Of a stretch of DNA of 64,000 bases, positions 8,474 to 16,939 are shown piece by piece. The translations under genes were made by a program, and so were the position numbers. Within the stretch, counting starts at the first letter, position 1. Each line of letters begins with the position of its first letter. This DNA comes from Synechococcus sp. BO 8801 (lineage in GTDB: Bacteria; Cyanobacteriota; Cyanobacteriia; PCC-6307; Cyanobiaceae), in assembly GCF_002252675.1 (NCBI RefSeq), contig NZ_NQKY01000011.1, positions 30,453-94,452 of the forward strand, in the 5' to 3' direction. The notes beneath the pieces were generated by a model that searched no databases, had not been told where the DNA came from, and worked only from the letters and a program-made list of their open reading frames with translations.

Positions 8474-9539
8474 GCACCGGGATCCGGTGGACGTTGTTGT
8501 GGCAGCGACTGGCCTGGATCAGGTGCCGGTAGAGCTGCTCATAGTCCTCGGCCTGACGACTGACCGAGAAACAGACTTCGAAGTGGCTGCGGACCCGGGC
8601 GCGGTCCAGCTGCTCCAGCCGGCCGATCGCGGCAATGGCCTCCTCGATCGAATCCACCAGGAAGCCGTTGATCCCATCGAGAATCACCTCGGGGGTCGAG
8701 CCGTTGCGCCAGGCGATCACGGGCGTGCCGCAGGCGTTGGCCTCGATCATCACCAGGCCGAAGGGCTCCGGCCAGTCGATCGGGAACAGCAGGGCCAGGG
8801 CATCCGCCAGCAACTCCTGCTTGCCGTCATCGTTGACCTCGCCGATGAATTCCACCAGCGGATTGTTGAGCATCAGTGGTTCGATCTGCTCATGGAAGTA
8901 GGTACGATCCACAGGGTCGATCTTGGCCGCCACCTTCAGTGGCAGCCCCACCGCCGTGGCGATCGCGATGGCGCGATCGAGCCGTTTCTCCGGTGAGATG
9001 CGACCGACGAAGGCCAGGTAGGGGGAAGGGGAATCCTGGTAGCGATAGAGGTCGGTGGGCAGCCCGTGGTAGACGGTTCCCAGCCAGTTGGCCTGGGGTA
9101 CGGGCAGGCGCTGGAACTCCGAGATGGAGACCAGCGGCATCTGATGGAAATGGCTGTACAGCTTCGTCTGCTCGGGGGCATGCAGGGGGCCGTGCACCGT
9201 GCTCAGGTGGGGCACCCCGAGCAGTGACGCCAGGGGGAAATGGCCATGGCCGTTGTGAAAGTGGAGGATGTCGAAGTCATCGTGCCTCTTCACCACATGA
9301 TCAAGCTGAATGGCCTCATGAACGCTGGGATCACCGCCGTTTCCGCTCTGCCGCAGGGACTGCGGGACACAGGGGAACAGCTCCGCACTGGTGAGGGAGT
9401 CGCCGCTGGCAAACAGCACCACCTCATGGCCGCGGCGGACCAGTTCCTCGGTGAGGTAATGAACGACCCGCTCCGTTCCCCCATAGCCGATCGGCGGAAC
9501 TCTCTCATGGAGCGTTGAAATCTGCGCGATTCTCATCAT
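8466..9539 (-). CDS. GT4-family glycosyltransferase
   Basis: A 357-residue retaining glycosyltransferase with GT-B fold. The N-terminal acceptor half begins MMRIAQISTLHERVPPIGYG with the glycine loop GGTERVVHYL. The donor half has FVGRISPEKRLDRAIAIA and the conserved nucleotide-sugar motif EPFGLVMIEANACGTPVIA, with the EX7E glutamates. No membrane segment is seen, so it is cytoplasmic. Two adjacent ATGs (9539 and 9536) start the protein. It precedes, and overlaps by 8 bp, the amylo-alpha-1,6-glucosidase gene, so a joint role in glucan or glycoconjugate metabolism is inferred. Donor and acceptor are not predictable. Confidence 0.9.
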   Translation of the reverse strand: MMRIAQISTLHERVPPIGYGGTERVVHYLTEELVRRGHEVVLFASGDSLTSAELFPCVPQSLRQSGNGGDPSVHEAIQLDHVVKRHDDFDILHFHNGHGHFPLASLLGVPHLSTVHGPLHAPEQTKLYSHFHQMPLVSISEFQRLPVPQANWLGTVYHGLPTDLYRYQDSPSPYLAFVGRISPEKRLDRAIAIATAVGLPLKVAAKIDPVDRTYFHEQIEPLMLNNPLVEFIGEVNDDGKQELLADALALLFPIDWPEPFGLVMIEANACGTPVIAWRNGSTPEVILDGINGFLVDSIEEAIAAIGRLEQLDRARVRSHFEVCFSVSRQAEDYEQLYRHLIQASRCHNNVHRIPVHA

Positions 9540-9643
9540 CACCCCTTCCTGCGTCAGGACTTTCACTCCCTTTAACCTTATGCAGGAATCCCCTGACGGA
9601 TGCTGACAGTGCAGATCTGCTGCAGTCCGGCCGGTTGCTTTGC

Positions 9644-10112
9644 TCAGATCAAGGGAATGCGCTGCAGCGAGAGGCTGGAGAGCAGCACGACGGCTGCCCA
9701 CAGATCGGAGGCCATGGCGATCGTTTCCTTCCCGTTGCGCTCGGCGCGGAACGTGTGTTGGACGCCCGCCAAGGCATAGAACACACCGCCGGCCAGGGCC
9801 GCGGCGGAGCTCCACGATGGCTGGATCAGGCTGGCCAGGCCAATCAGTCCGATCGACAGATTGGCAAAGCCGAGTTCCCTGACAAGCACCAGAGAATCCT
9901 CTGATTTGAGAGAAAGAATCACCTCGGCCGTATAGCGGGGCTGCAGAATCTGGCGCAGGCCCGCCATCCCCAGGCGAACGCCCACGGACCAGAACACGAA
10001 CCACTTGCCGACCAGGGCCGGCGTGAAGGCGGCCTGGCCCGCCAGCACCTCCACGCTGATGCCGGCCACCGGCAGAACGAGCATGAGGGCGAAGACGATG
10101 ACGAAGTACATG
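9644..10112 (-). CDS. Small multi-pass membrane protein (tentatively DUF6790-like)
   Basis: A 155-residue membrane protein. It starts MYFVIVFALMLVLPVAGISV and has about four hydrophobic segments, with the conserved-looking middle LVRELGFANLSIGLIGLASL and a C-terminal AGVQHTFRAERNGKE. The pattern resembles the DUF6790 family, which I recognise only tentatively. The ATG at 10112 immediately begins the first helix; the frame further upstream is basic and unconserved. It lies 104 bp upstream of the glycosyltransferase and just downstream of the PepSY gene on the same strand. Function unknown. Confidence 0.6.
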
Positions 10113-10155
10113 CCGGCGGCCCCTGGGGCGGCTCCTGACGGTACCCAGATCCGGC

Positions 10156-10671
10156 CTACTCGGCGCGCTTCTGCTCGAGGACCCTGCCGGTCGCGGCATC
10201 GATGGTGATCTCCATCCGTCCGCCCGGACCGGCGACCTTGGCATCCCACACCCTGCGGCCGTTCTCCGTATCCAGATCGATCGCGATCACCCGGCCCCCG
10301 GGGACGGCGGCCGCGGCGGTCTGGATCGCCTGCTGGACGGTGACCGCCGGTCCGGGTCCCATGGCTTCACGGGGGATCGACTCCCGTTCCTGCCGGAGGA
10401 CCGCCCCTGTGGTGGCGTTGAGGTAGATCTCGCTGCCGGTGTTGTCGGGCCTGCGGACCAGCACCTCCCACACCGCCCGGCCGCCTTCGAGGCCGGGATC
10501 GATGTCGACGACGGTGCCTCCGGGGACCCGCTGCAGGGCAATGGCGGCCGCCCGGGCGGCGGTGATTCCGGCGCTGTTGCCGGTGGCGCTGGCCAGCGCC
10601 TGAGGGGCGCCCAACCCCACGCCCACGGCAAGGGCGAGGGTGGGGATGGAGAGGCTGATCCGACGAGCCAT
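10156..10671 (-). CDS. Secreted protein with two PepSY domains
   Basis: A 171-residue exported protein. A Sec signal peptide (ARRISLSIPTLALAVGVGLG, probable cleavage after ALA near 30) precedes two tandem PepSY-like repeats. Repeat 1 has GGTVVDIDPGLEGGRAVWEV and repeat 2 has GGRVIAIDLDTENGRRVWDA, each ending in a DAATGRVL-like strand. PepSY domains occur in peptidase propeptides and periplasmic sensor proteins and may inhibit proteases; no partner peptidase is adjacent. An ATG 24 bases upstream (10695) is an alternative start. The gene diverges from selO. Confidence 0.78.
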   Translation of the reverse strand: MARRISLSIPTLALAVGVGLGAPQALASATGNSAGITAARAAAIALQRVPGGTVVDIDPGLEGGRAVWEVLVRRPDNTGSEIYLNATTGAVLRQERESIPREAMGPGPAVTVQQAIQTAAAAVPGGRVIAIDLDTENGRRVWDAKVAGPGGRMEITIDAATGRVLEQKRAE

Positions 10672-10789
10672 CGCACCGGTCCGCAAGGCAGTCATCCGCG
10701 AGGCCATCAACGTAACGCTGCCGTCCGCGCCCCGCTCCCTAGGGTCGGCCACCGGCCCCGCCACCGCGCCACCCCCGCGCCAGTCACCG

Positions 10790-12253
10790 ATGTCCGCCCG
10801 GCCCAACCCCCTGCTGGGGCTGCCCTTCGTGGGCGCCCTTGAGGATCTCGGGCCGGAGTACTGGGATGTGGTGGAGGCGGCGGCGTTTCCGCTCACGCGC
10901 CTGCGGTTCCGCAACGACCCCGTGCTCCACCTGCTGGGTCTCGACCCAGCCCGTGTCAGCGACGACGACATCGAGGCGGCCTACGGGCGATTCGAGGGCC
11001 GCATGCCCCTGCTGGCCCTCCGCTACCACGGCCATCAGTTCGGCACCTACAACCCCCTGCTGGGGGACGGCCGCGGCTTCCTCTACGGCCAGCTGCGCGA
11101 TCGCCACGGCCAGCTGCAGGACCTGGGCACCAAGGGGTCCGGCACCACCCCCTGGAGCCGGGGCGGTGACGGCCGCCTCACCCTCAAGGGCGGGGTGCGG
11201 GAGGTGATCGCCGCCGAGGCCCTGCACCGCCTCGGCGTCACCACCAGCCGCACCCTGTCGCTGATCGAGACCGGTGAAGACCTCTGGCGCAGCGATGAGC
11301 CCTCCCCCACCCGCAGTGCGGTGATGGTGCGCCTGGCCCGCACCCACCTGCGCTTCGGTACCTGCGAACGACTGCTCTTCCGTCGTCAGCCGGCCCAGCT
11401 GGAGCGGCTGCTGCGCCACGTGGTTGCCGTCCACTACCCGCACCTGGCGGCGATCCACAGCGACGGCGAGCAGCTGCTGGTGGGTTTCTACGCCGAGCTG
11501 GTGCAGCGGCTGGCGCGGCTGGCGGCCGAATGGATGGCGGCGGGCTTCATCCATGGGGTGCTCAACACCGACAACATGTCGCTGGCCGGCGAGAGCTTCG
11601 ACTACGGCCCCTTCGCCTTCCTCCAGACCTGGGATCCGGGCTTCACCGCCGCCTACTTCGACCACGACGGCCTCTACGCCTACGGCCGCCAGCCGCTCGT
11701 CTGCCAGCACAACCTGCGGCTGCTGCAGGAGCCCCTGGCGATGCTGCTGCCCCGGGCTCCCCTGGAGGCGGCGCTGGAGCCGTTCGGCGAGGTCTACGAC
11801 GCCCACTACCGCCGCTGCCTGCTCCGCCGCCTCGGATTCGACGCCGCCCTCCTCCCTGCCGGGGGGCTGGCTGATCTCCCCGATCCGGTGCCCCCCACCC
11901 TGCGGCTGCTGGCCGGTTGGCCCGTGGCCTACGGCGCGTTCTTCGCAGGCCTGGCCCAACGCATCCGGACCGGCGGGCTGCCGGCTACGGCCGAGGACCT
12001 GGAGCCTTTCGTGGCGGAGGCTCCGGCGCCACCAAGGGCCGAATGGCTCGCCTGGCGGGACAGCTGGTGGCACTGGAGCCAGGCCGTGGCCGCCCCGGAG
12101 GGCACCACCGCCGAGGCCGCCATCAGCGCCTGCCTGCAGCGCTGGAACCTGCCGGAGACGCCGGTGCGGCCGGTGATCGAACGGATCTGGGCGGCGATCG
12201 ATGAACAGGACGACTGGAGTCCCCTGCAGCAATGGCTGGCGCGGACGGTGTGA
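10790..12253 (+). CDS. selO: SelO/YdiU-family protein adenylyltransferase
   Basis: A 487-residue pseudokinase-fold enzyme. SelO transfers AMP from ATP to Ser/Thr/Tyr of target proteins, and in E. coli it acts in redox stress. Landmarks are YHGHQFGTYNPLLGDGRGFL, DLGTKGSGTTPWSRGGDGR, REVIAAEALHRLGVTTSRTL and GVLNTDNMSLAGESFDYGPF; the last carries the metal-binding Asn/Asp residues. The start is the ATG at 10790, at the conserved NPLLGLPF. The open frame before it is antisense to the PepSY gene. The C-terminus lacks a SelO-type selenocysteine and length is near normal for bacterial homologues. Confidence 0.93.
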   Translation: MSARPNPLLGLPFVGALEDLGPEYWDVVEAAAFPLTRLRFRNDPVLHLLGLDPARVSDDDIEAAYGRFEGRMPLLALRYHGHQFGTYNPLLGDGRGFLYGQLRDRHGQLQDLGTKGSGTTPWSRGGDGRLTLKGGVREVIAAEALHRLGVTTSRTLSLIETGEDLWRSDEPSPTRSAVMVRLARTHLRFGTCERLLFRRQPAQLERLLRHVVAVHYPHLAAIHSDGEQLLVGFYAELVQRLARLAAEWMAAGFIHGVLNTDNMSLAGESFDYGPFAFLQTWDPGFTAAYFDHDGLYAYGRQPLVCQHNLRLLQEPLAMLLPRAPLEAALEPFGEVYDAHYRRCLLRRLGFDAALLPAGGLADLPDPVPPTLRLLAGWPVAYGAFFAGLAQRIRTGGLPATAEDLEPFVAEAPAPPRAEWLAWRDSWWHWSQAVAAPEGTTAEAAISACLQRWNLPETPVRPVIERIWAAIDEQDDWSPLQQWLARTV

Positions 12254-12365
12254 TCGGTGCGGGTCCGCCGACGGTGGAGACGGCCCGTGTCAGGGGCTAC
12301 AGCCGACCCAGGCGGCGTCTTCTACAACACCTCGAAGCTCAGGCTTTCTCCATCGCAGCGATGCC

Positions 12366-12554
12366 ATGACTTCCGAACAGGCCGCCCAGCTCATCGACAA
12401 CACGCTCGATCTGGTGCATCAGCGCCTGCTGGATCTGGAGTCGCAATCCCTCGACCATGAGCACAGGGCCCTGGCGGCGGAATTCCGTGAGTGGCGTCAA
12501 CCTTCCGGCGGCCACATCGACCTGATGGTGTTTCCCGGACTGGCCGAATCCTGA
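12366..12554 (+). CDS. Small hypothetical protein, 62 aa
   Basis: A short acidic, probably helical protein (starts MTSEQAAQLIDNTLDLVHQR) with regular leucine spacing over residues 8-45. It begins at an ATG 112 bp after selO and ends 4 bp before the convergent GNAT gene. I do not recognise the family. Third-position GC is lower than that of selO, but codon use is coherent. It is plausible as a real small gene because the frame has a clean start and stop, and no better frame occupies the interval. Confidence 0.5.
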   Translation: MTSEQAAQLIDNTLDLVHQRLLDLESQSLDHEHRALAAEFREWRQPSGGHIDLMVFPGLAES

Positions 12555-12558
12555 GGCT

Positions 12559-13059
12559 TCAGCCTCCATCAGGGAGCGGCTTTTCCCAGAACTGGGCCCG
12601 GCCCATGGCGGGGTCCAGCTGATAGGGACGGAACCCGGCACTCCTGTAGGCGCCCTGGGCCGCCCCGTTCCCCTCCAGCACCTCCAGGGTGAGCTTGCAG
12701 CAGCCGAGCCGCCGGGCGATCAGCTCCGCCCGCTGCAGCAGTCGCCGCCCCACCCCCTGGCGGCGGAAGTTGCTGTCCACCACCAGATCGTGCACGTTCA
12801 GCAGGGGCCGGCAGGCGAAGGTGGAGAAGCCTTCCAGGCAGATGGCCAGCCCGGCCTGCTCCTCCCCCGCGAAGGCCAGGATCCCGTGGGCCGAAGGCCG
12901 GCGGGCCAGGGCGTCGACCAGATTCGCCCGGGTGAAGCCGGACAGGCCCTGGCCACCGCCCATGGGGTCGCGGGCATAGGCCTCCATCAGGCTCAGAACT
13001 GCAGCGGCGTGGGCCGGGTTGGCGAAGTCGGCCTCGAGAATATCGATCACCGCAGACAC
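12559..13059 (-). CDS. GNAT-family N-acetyltransferase
   Basis: A 166-residue GNAT enzyme that would transfer an acetyl group from acetyl-CoA to an unidentified amine. Motif A is clear: LLNVHDLVVDSNFRRQGVGR, with the pyrophosphate loop RRQGVGR. It is followed by LTLEVLEGNGAAQGAYRSAG, the usual motif B, and a C-terminal FWEKPL. The start is a GTG at 13059; the longer frame upstream is a shadow of the DUF2062 gene. It sits 5 bp downstream of that gene on the same strand and is probably co-transcribed. Confidence 0.85.
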   Translation of the reverse strand: MSAVIDILEADFANPAHAAAVLSLMEAYARDPMGGGQGLSGFTRANLVDALARRPSAHGILAFAGEEQAGLAICLEGFSTFACRPLLNVHDLVVDSNFRRQGVGRRLLQRAELIARRLGCCKLTLEVLEGNGAAQGAYRSAGFRPYQLDPAMGRAQFWEKPLPDGG

Positions 13060-13064
13060 CCTGC

Positions 13065-13412
13065 TCAGGAGGCCCGCTGGCGGCGCTCCAGCCACCGCAG
13101 GCAGAGGAAACCGCTGAGCGTGGCCGCCACGACCCCCACCACCGCCGAGCCCAGCAGCAGGCGGGAGGTGAAGTCCCAGCCCAGCTGGCGCAGGGTCTCG
13201 TGATGCAGGGTCAGGCGTCCCGGCCAGCCCTTGCCCGGGCCCAGCAGCAGGCTGCCCAGCTGGTAGTTGAACCAGATCAGGGGGATGTCGGTGATCGGAT
13301 TGCTGATCCAGGTCCCGGCGGCGGCCAGCAGGTGGTTGCCCCGCACCAGGCTGGCCAGGCCCACCCCCAGCAGGGTCTGGAAGCCGAAGATCGGGAAGCA
13401 GCCCATGAACAC
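13065..13412 (-). CDS. DUF2062 membrane protein, start uncertain
   Basis: From the ATG at 13412 this gives 115 residues with two helices and the DUF2062 core: FMGCFPIFGFQTLLGVGLA, then NHLLAAAGTWISNPITDIPL. The same frame is open far upstream, to a TAG near 13660. It encodes family-like sequence just before the ATG (RRFRQAIEWVWRQEGSHGQR), so the true protein probably starts near 13500-13530, where there is no ATG, GTG or TTG. Only CTG, ATT or ATC codons are available, apart from a GTG two codons before the ATG. DUF2062 proteins are small inner-membrane proteins of unknown role. Confidence 0.75.
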   Translation of the reverse strand: MFMGCFPIFGFQTLLGVGLASLVRGNHLLAAAGTWISNPITDIPLIWFNYQLGSLLLGPGKGWPGRLTLHHETLRQLGWDFTSRLLLGSAVVGVVAATLSGFLCLRWLERRQRAS

Positions 13413-13671
13413 CCCGGCCGCCAGCCCCCGGGCCCGCTGGCCGTGGCTGCCCTCCTGGCGCCAGACCCATTCGATGGCCTGGCGGAAGCGACGTTTCAGG
13501 GTTCGCAGGGCCAGAAGTGGAGGTCCGGGCGCGGAGGGTGGGGCATCCGGCCAGCCGCGGAGGGCCGTGGCGAACGCCGCAAAAACGTTAAGGGAGGGAA
13601 TCCCCCGCTGCCCGGCGGCCAGCCCGGGCGTGGCTGTGGCTGTGGCGGGACGTCCCGCCTAGCGTCCCTGA

Positions 13672-14523
13672 GTGATTGGATGGGCCGTGCGGCACGCCTC
13701 GCTCCTGCTGCCGCTCCGGGGCCTGGCGGGGTTGGTCACCCTGGTGGTGCCACTGCCGGGGGCCATCGCGGCCGAGGCGCTCCCCGCCAGCTGCCAGATC
13801 CTGGAGCCCTCCGGTGCGCCGCAGATCTCGCCGGCGGCGATCGATTTTCTGGAGCAGTGCCTGGGCCGTTTCGCCCCGGTCAGCAGTCCTGAAACGGAGC
13901 GGCAGCGCATCATCGCGGCAACGCAGAAGGAGGCCGTCTGTGTGTCGGACCGGTCACCGATCGCGATCCTCACCGGCGGCCCCCCTGGGGCGGGGAAATC
14001 CACCGGGCTCCGCACCCATGCACCGCTGGCCCTGGCACCGGGCACGCTGCGCATCGATGCCGATGCGTTGCGGGCCCAGCTGCCGGCCTACCGCGGTTGG
14101 AATGCGGATCTCACCCAGGCCGAGAGCGGTGTGCTGGTGGATCGCCTGCTGGCCGGCATCGGCCGGCCCTGCCGTTTCGACCTTCTCTACGATGGAACCA
14201 TGAGCCGGGCCGATCGCTACCGACGCCTGATTCCCGAGCTCAGGGCGATGGGATACAGGGTGTTTCTGCTGCATGTGAGCGTGCCCGAATCCCTCAGCCG
14301 CAGGAGGGTGCTGGAGCGTTATCAGGCCATGGGCCGCTATGTCTCGCGGGCGGCGATTGGACGCTATTTCGCCACTGGCCCTGCCACCTTCGAGGTGCTG
14401 TCCGGCTGGGCGGACGGCTATCTGCGGGTCGATGGCCTCACGGGCCGCGTGCTGCAGCAGGGGGGTGAGCCCTTCCCCACCGGGCCCCAGCCCTTCCCGC
14501 CCGGCGCCGCCTCGCCGCGATGA
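13672..14523 (+). CDS. Zeta-toxin-like P-loop kinase with export-type N-terminus
   Basis: A 283-residue protein. After a hydrophobic N-terminus (RHASLLLPLRGLAGLVTLVV, Ala-rich cleavage-like site near 34) comes a zeta-toxin/chloramphenicol-phosphotransferase-like kinase. It has Walker A GGPPGAGKST (about 102-111), then RIDADALRAQLPAYRGW and LYDGTMSRADRYRRLI, and an arginine-rich lid VPESLSRRRVLERYQAMGRY. Zeta kinases phosphorylate UDP-N-acetylglucosamine; related enzymes act elsewhere. There is no epsilon-like antitoxin gene. The start is a GTG at 13672 or 13687. It overlaps the EamA gene by an ATGA junction. Whether the N-terminus is a cleaved signal or an anchor is unknown. Confidence 0.75.
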   Translation: MIGWAVRHASLLLPLRGLAGLVTLVVPLPGAIAAEALPASCQILEPSGAPQISPAAIDFLEQCLGRFAPVSSPETERQRIIAATQKEAVCVSDRSPIAILTGGPPGAGKSTGLRTHAPLALAPGTLRIDADALRAQLPAYRGWNADLTQAESGVLVDRLLAGIGRPCRFDLLYDGTMSRADRYRRLIPELRAMGYRVFLLHVSVPESLSRRRVLERYQAMGRYVSRAAIGRYFATGPATFEVLSGWADGYLRVDGLTGRVLQQGGEPFPTGPQPFPPGAASPR

Positions 14524-15446
14524 CGGCGCTCGTCCTGATCGCCTACAGCGTCGTTTCGGGCCTGCGCAGCACGGTGCTCAAGGGGCTGCAGTTGCAGGGG
14601 GCGGCCCATGCCATCGCCGGTGAGAATCCGATCAGCTTCTGCAATGTCTTTTTTATCTCGCAGCTGATGATCGGCCTGGCCTTGCTGATCGCCGAGCCCG
14701 TGGATGTGGGACGGGAGATCGATGGCCTCCGTCCCAGGGTCCGTCTCGCCATCGCCGCCGATGCCTTCCTCGGCTGCTTTCTGGCCCCGCTCGCCTTCTA
14801 CATGGCCCTCGACCAGCTGGCGGTGATCACCCAGACCCTGCTGTTCTCCCTCACCCTGCCGGCCTCGGCCCTGCTGGCGCTGTGGTGGCTGAAGGAACGG
14901 CTGCCGGAGCGCTTTGCCCTCAGCCTGGCCCTGATCCTGGCGGGCCTGGTGGTCGGCAGGGTCTTCGGTTCCGGCCTCGGCATGGGGATGGATCAGCTGC
15001 CGGGACTGCTGTGGGCGCTGCTGGCGGTGATCGCCACGGCCACGCGCAACTGCCTGCGCCGCCAACTGGCGGCCCAGCACCTGTCCCGCGGCCTCACCGG
15101 CGGTGTCACCAACCTGGCGGGCGCCCTGGTGTTCGGACTGATCGCCCTGCTGGTCTATGGCCCCCAGCACTTTTTCCTGCTGCAGCTCTGGTGGGTGATC
15201 GGTGTGATCGTCATCTACGGCCTCACCCTCAGCCTGGGGACAGAGATCCTGCGCCAGCTGAGCACCGCCCGCTTCAGCGTCACCCAGGTGGCCTTCGCCG
15301 GCAGCGCCAGTGTGGTGGTCACGGTGCTCACGGCCGCGGTCTTCCTGCACGAACCGCTCACGCCCGGCGTTCTCGCCAGCCTCGGGCTGATCCTGCTGGG
15401 TGTCCTCCAGCGCCACCTGAGCGGCCCCAGCCCCTCCCCGTCTTGA
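14520..15446 (+). CDS. EamA/DMT-superfamily transporter-like membrane protein
   Basis: A 308-residue inner-membrane protein with about ten hydrophobic helices arranged as two EamA-like halves. The first half ends YMALDQLAVITQTLLFSLT and the second ends FAGSASVVVTVLTAAVFLHE, both with the charged Lys/Glu plus helix pattern of drug/metabolite transporters. The substrate is not predictable. The ATG overlaps the stop of the zeta-like kinase gene (ATGA) and its stop overlaps the TTG start of mnmE, so the three genes form a tightly coupled unit. Confidence 0.82.
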   Translation: MTALVLIAYSVVSGLRSTVLKGLQLQGAAHAIAGENPISFCNVFFISQLMIGLALLIAEPVDVGREIDGLRPRVRLAIAADAFLGCFLAPLAFYMALDQLAVITQTLLFSLTLPASALLALWWLKERLPERFALSLALILAGLVVGRVFGSGLGMGMDQLPGLLWALLAVIATATRNCLRRQLAAQHLSRGLTGGVTNLAGALVFGLIALLVYGPQHFFLLQLWWVIGVIVIYGLTLSLGTEILRQLSTARFSVTQVAFAGSASVVVTVLTAAVFLHEPLTPGVLASLGLILLGVLQRHLSGPSPSPS

Positions 15447-16840
15447 TTCCCCCCACCCCCCCGCTCCCGGGCGACACCATCGCCGCCATCGCCACCGCCG
15501 TCGCGGCCGGGGCCGGCAGCGTGGCGATCGTGCGCCTCTCGGGGCCGCAGGCCGAGGCGATCGGCCGGCGCCTGTTCGAGGCCCCGGGCGCCCAGGCCTG
15601 GGAGAGCCACCGGGTGCTCTACGGCCATGTGGTGGATCCGGCCGATGGCCGGCGGGTGGATGAGGCCCTGCTGCTGCTGATGCGGGCCCCCCGGAGCTTC
15701 ACCCGTGAGGACGTGGTGGAGTTTCACTGCCACGGGGGGCTGATCGCCGTGCGGCGGGTGCTGGAGCTGGTGCTGGCGGCCGGCGCCCGCCTGGCCGGCC
15801 CGGGGGAGTTCAGCCAGCGGGCCTTCCTCAATGGCCGCCTCGACCTCACCCGCGCCGAGGCGATCGCCGAGATGGTCGCCGCCCGCAGCCGCCGGGCGGC
15901 CGACCTGGCCATGGCCGGCATCGACGGCGGTCTGCAGCGCCGCATCGGCGGCCTGCGGGAGCGCCTGCTGGATCAGCTCGCCGAGCTGGAGGCCAGGGTC
16001 GACTTCGAGGAGGACCTGCCCCCCCTCGATGGCCGGGCGGTGCAGGCCGAACTGGAGGCGGTACGGGGCGAGCTGGAGGGGCTGGTGGCCGAGTCCCGCC
16101 AGGGGGAACTGCTGCGCGAGGGGCTGCGGGTGGCCATCGTCGGCCGGCCCAACGTGGGCAAGTCGAGCCTGCTCAACCTGCTCAGCCGCCGCGAGCGGGC
16201 CATCGTCACCGACCTGCCCGGCACCACCCGCGACCTGCTGGAAAGCGACCTGGTGCTCGATGGGGTGCCCCTCACCCTGCTCGACACCGCCGGAATCCGG
16301 CCCACGGACGACCGGGTGGAGCTGCTGGGCATCGAACGCAGCCGCCAGGCCCTGGCCGGCGCCGATGCGGTGCTGCTGCTCTTCGACCTGCTAGCCGGCT
16401 GGACCGCCGCCGACCAGGAACTGCGGGCGCTGGTGCCCGAGGGGGTGCCCCTGCTGCTGGTTGGCAACAAGCTCGATGCCCTGCCGGCTGGGGCGGCCGC
16501 CGCCGCCGTCCCGTCCGTGCCGCCCGAGGCGCCCCTGGTTCGCATCAGCGCCCTCACCGGCGCGGGCCGCGACGGCCTGGTGGCGGCCCTGCTGGGCCTC
16601 TGCGGCGCCGCCGAGATCCAGGGGCTGCAGGTGGCCCTCAACGGCCGGCAGCGGGAGCTGGCGGCGGCGGCGGCCACCAGCCTGGAGCGGTCGCTCGAGA
16701 CCGCCGCGCTGGGTCTGCCCTGGGACTTCTGGACCATCGACCTGCGCGGCGCCATCGCCGGCCTCGGGGCGATCACCGGCGAGGAGGTGAGCGAGGCGGT
16801 GCTGGAGCGGATCTTCGCCCGCTTCTGCATCGGCAAGTAG
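15443..16840 (+). CDS. mnmE: tRNA modification GTPase MnmE
   Basis: A 465-residue GTPase that works with MnmG to install the 5-aminomethyl-type modification at wobble U34 of certain tRNAs. The N-terminal formyl-tetrahydrofolate-binding domain starts DTIAAIATAVAAGAGSVAIV. The inserted G domain has GRPNVGKSSLLN (G1), DLPGTTRD (G2), DTAG (G3) and NKLD (G4). It ends with the diagnostic C-terminal FCIGK, including the essential cysteine. No ATG precedes the conserved start; the TTG at 15443 gives the expected length and overlaps the upstream stop. Confidence 0.96.
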   Translation: MIPPTPPLPGDTIAAIATAVAAGAGSVAIVRLSGPQAEAIGRRLFEAPGAQAWESHRVLYGHVVDPADGRRVDEALLLLMRAPRSFTREDVVEFHCHGGLIAVRRVLELVLAAGARLAGPGEFSQRAFLNGRLDLTRAEAIAEMVAARSRRAADLAMAGIDGGLQRRIGGLRERLLDQLAELEARVDFEEDLPPLDGRAVQAELEAVRGELEGLVAESRQGELLREGLRVAIVGRPNVGKSSLLNLLSRRERAIVTDLPGTTRDLLESDLVLDGVPLTLLDTAGIRPTDDRVELLGIERSRQALAGADAVLLLFDLLAGWTAADQELRALVPEGVPLLLVGNKLDALPAGAAAAAVPSVPPEAPLVRISALTGAGRDGLVAALLGLCGAAEIQGLQVALNGRQRELAAAAATSLERSLETAALGLPWDFWTIDLRGAIAGLGAITGEEVSEAVLERIFARFCIGK

Positions 16841-16886
16841 CCCCCCCGACGGTCCGCCGGCCGCCATCACGAAACGCTCACCCCTG

Positions 16887-16915
16887 TTGACCGCTTAACC
16901 TCCAGCCCCAATGCT
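16887..16915 (+). promoter_or_regulatory. Possible sigma-70-type promoter upstream of DUF4079 gene
   Basis: TTGACC (16887-16892) matches five of six bases of a -35 element and is 17 bp from AATGCT (16910-16915), a weak -10. It lies 25-50 bp before the ATG at 16940. This is pattern matching only, without transcript evidence. Confidence 0.3.
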
Positions 16916-16931
16916 TTGGGAAGCGATTCCC
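16907..16931 (+). promoter_or_regulatory. Two mutually exclusive small hairpins before the DUF4079 start
   Basis: CCCAA (16907-16911) pairs with TTGGG (16916-16920), and GGGAA (18-22 of the same decade) pairs with TTCCC (16927-16931). The two stems share the GGG at 16918-16920, so only one can form at a time. They end 8 bp before the ATG and would cover the ribosome-binding region. A regulatory role is conjecture. Confidence 0.3.
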
Positions 16932-16939
16932 AGCGGCGA

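Noticed and set aside
10640..10789. Upstream extension of selO
   Set aside because: These 50 codons overlap the divergent PepSY signal-peptide region and precede the conserved SelO N-terminus.
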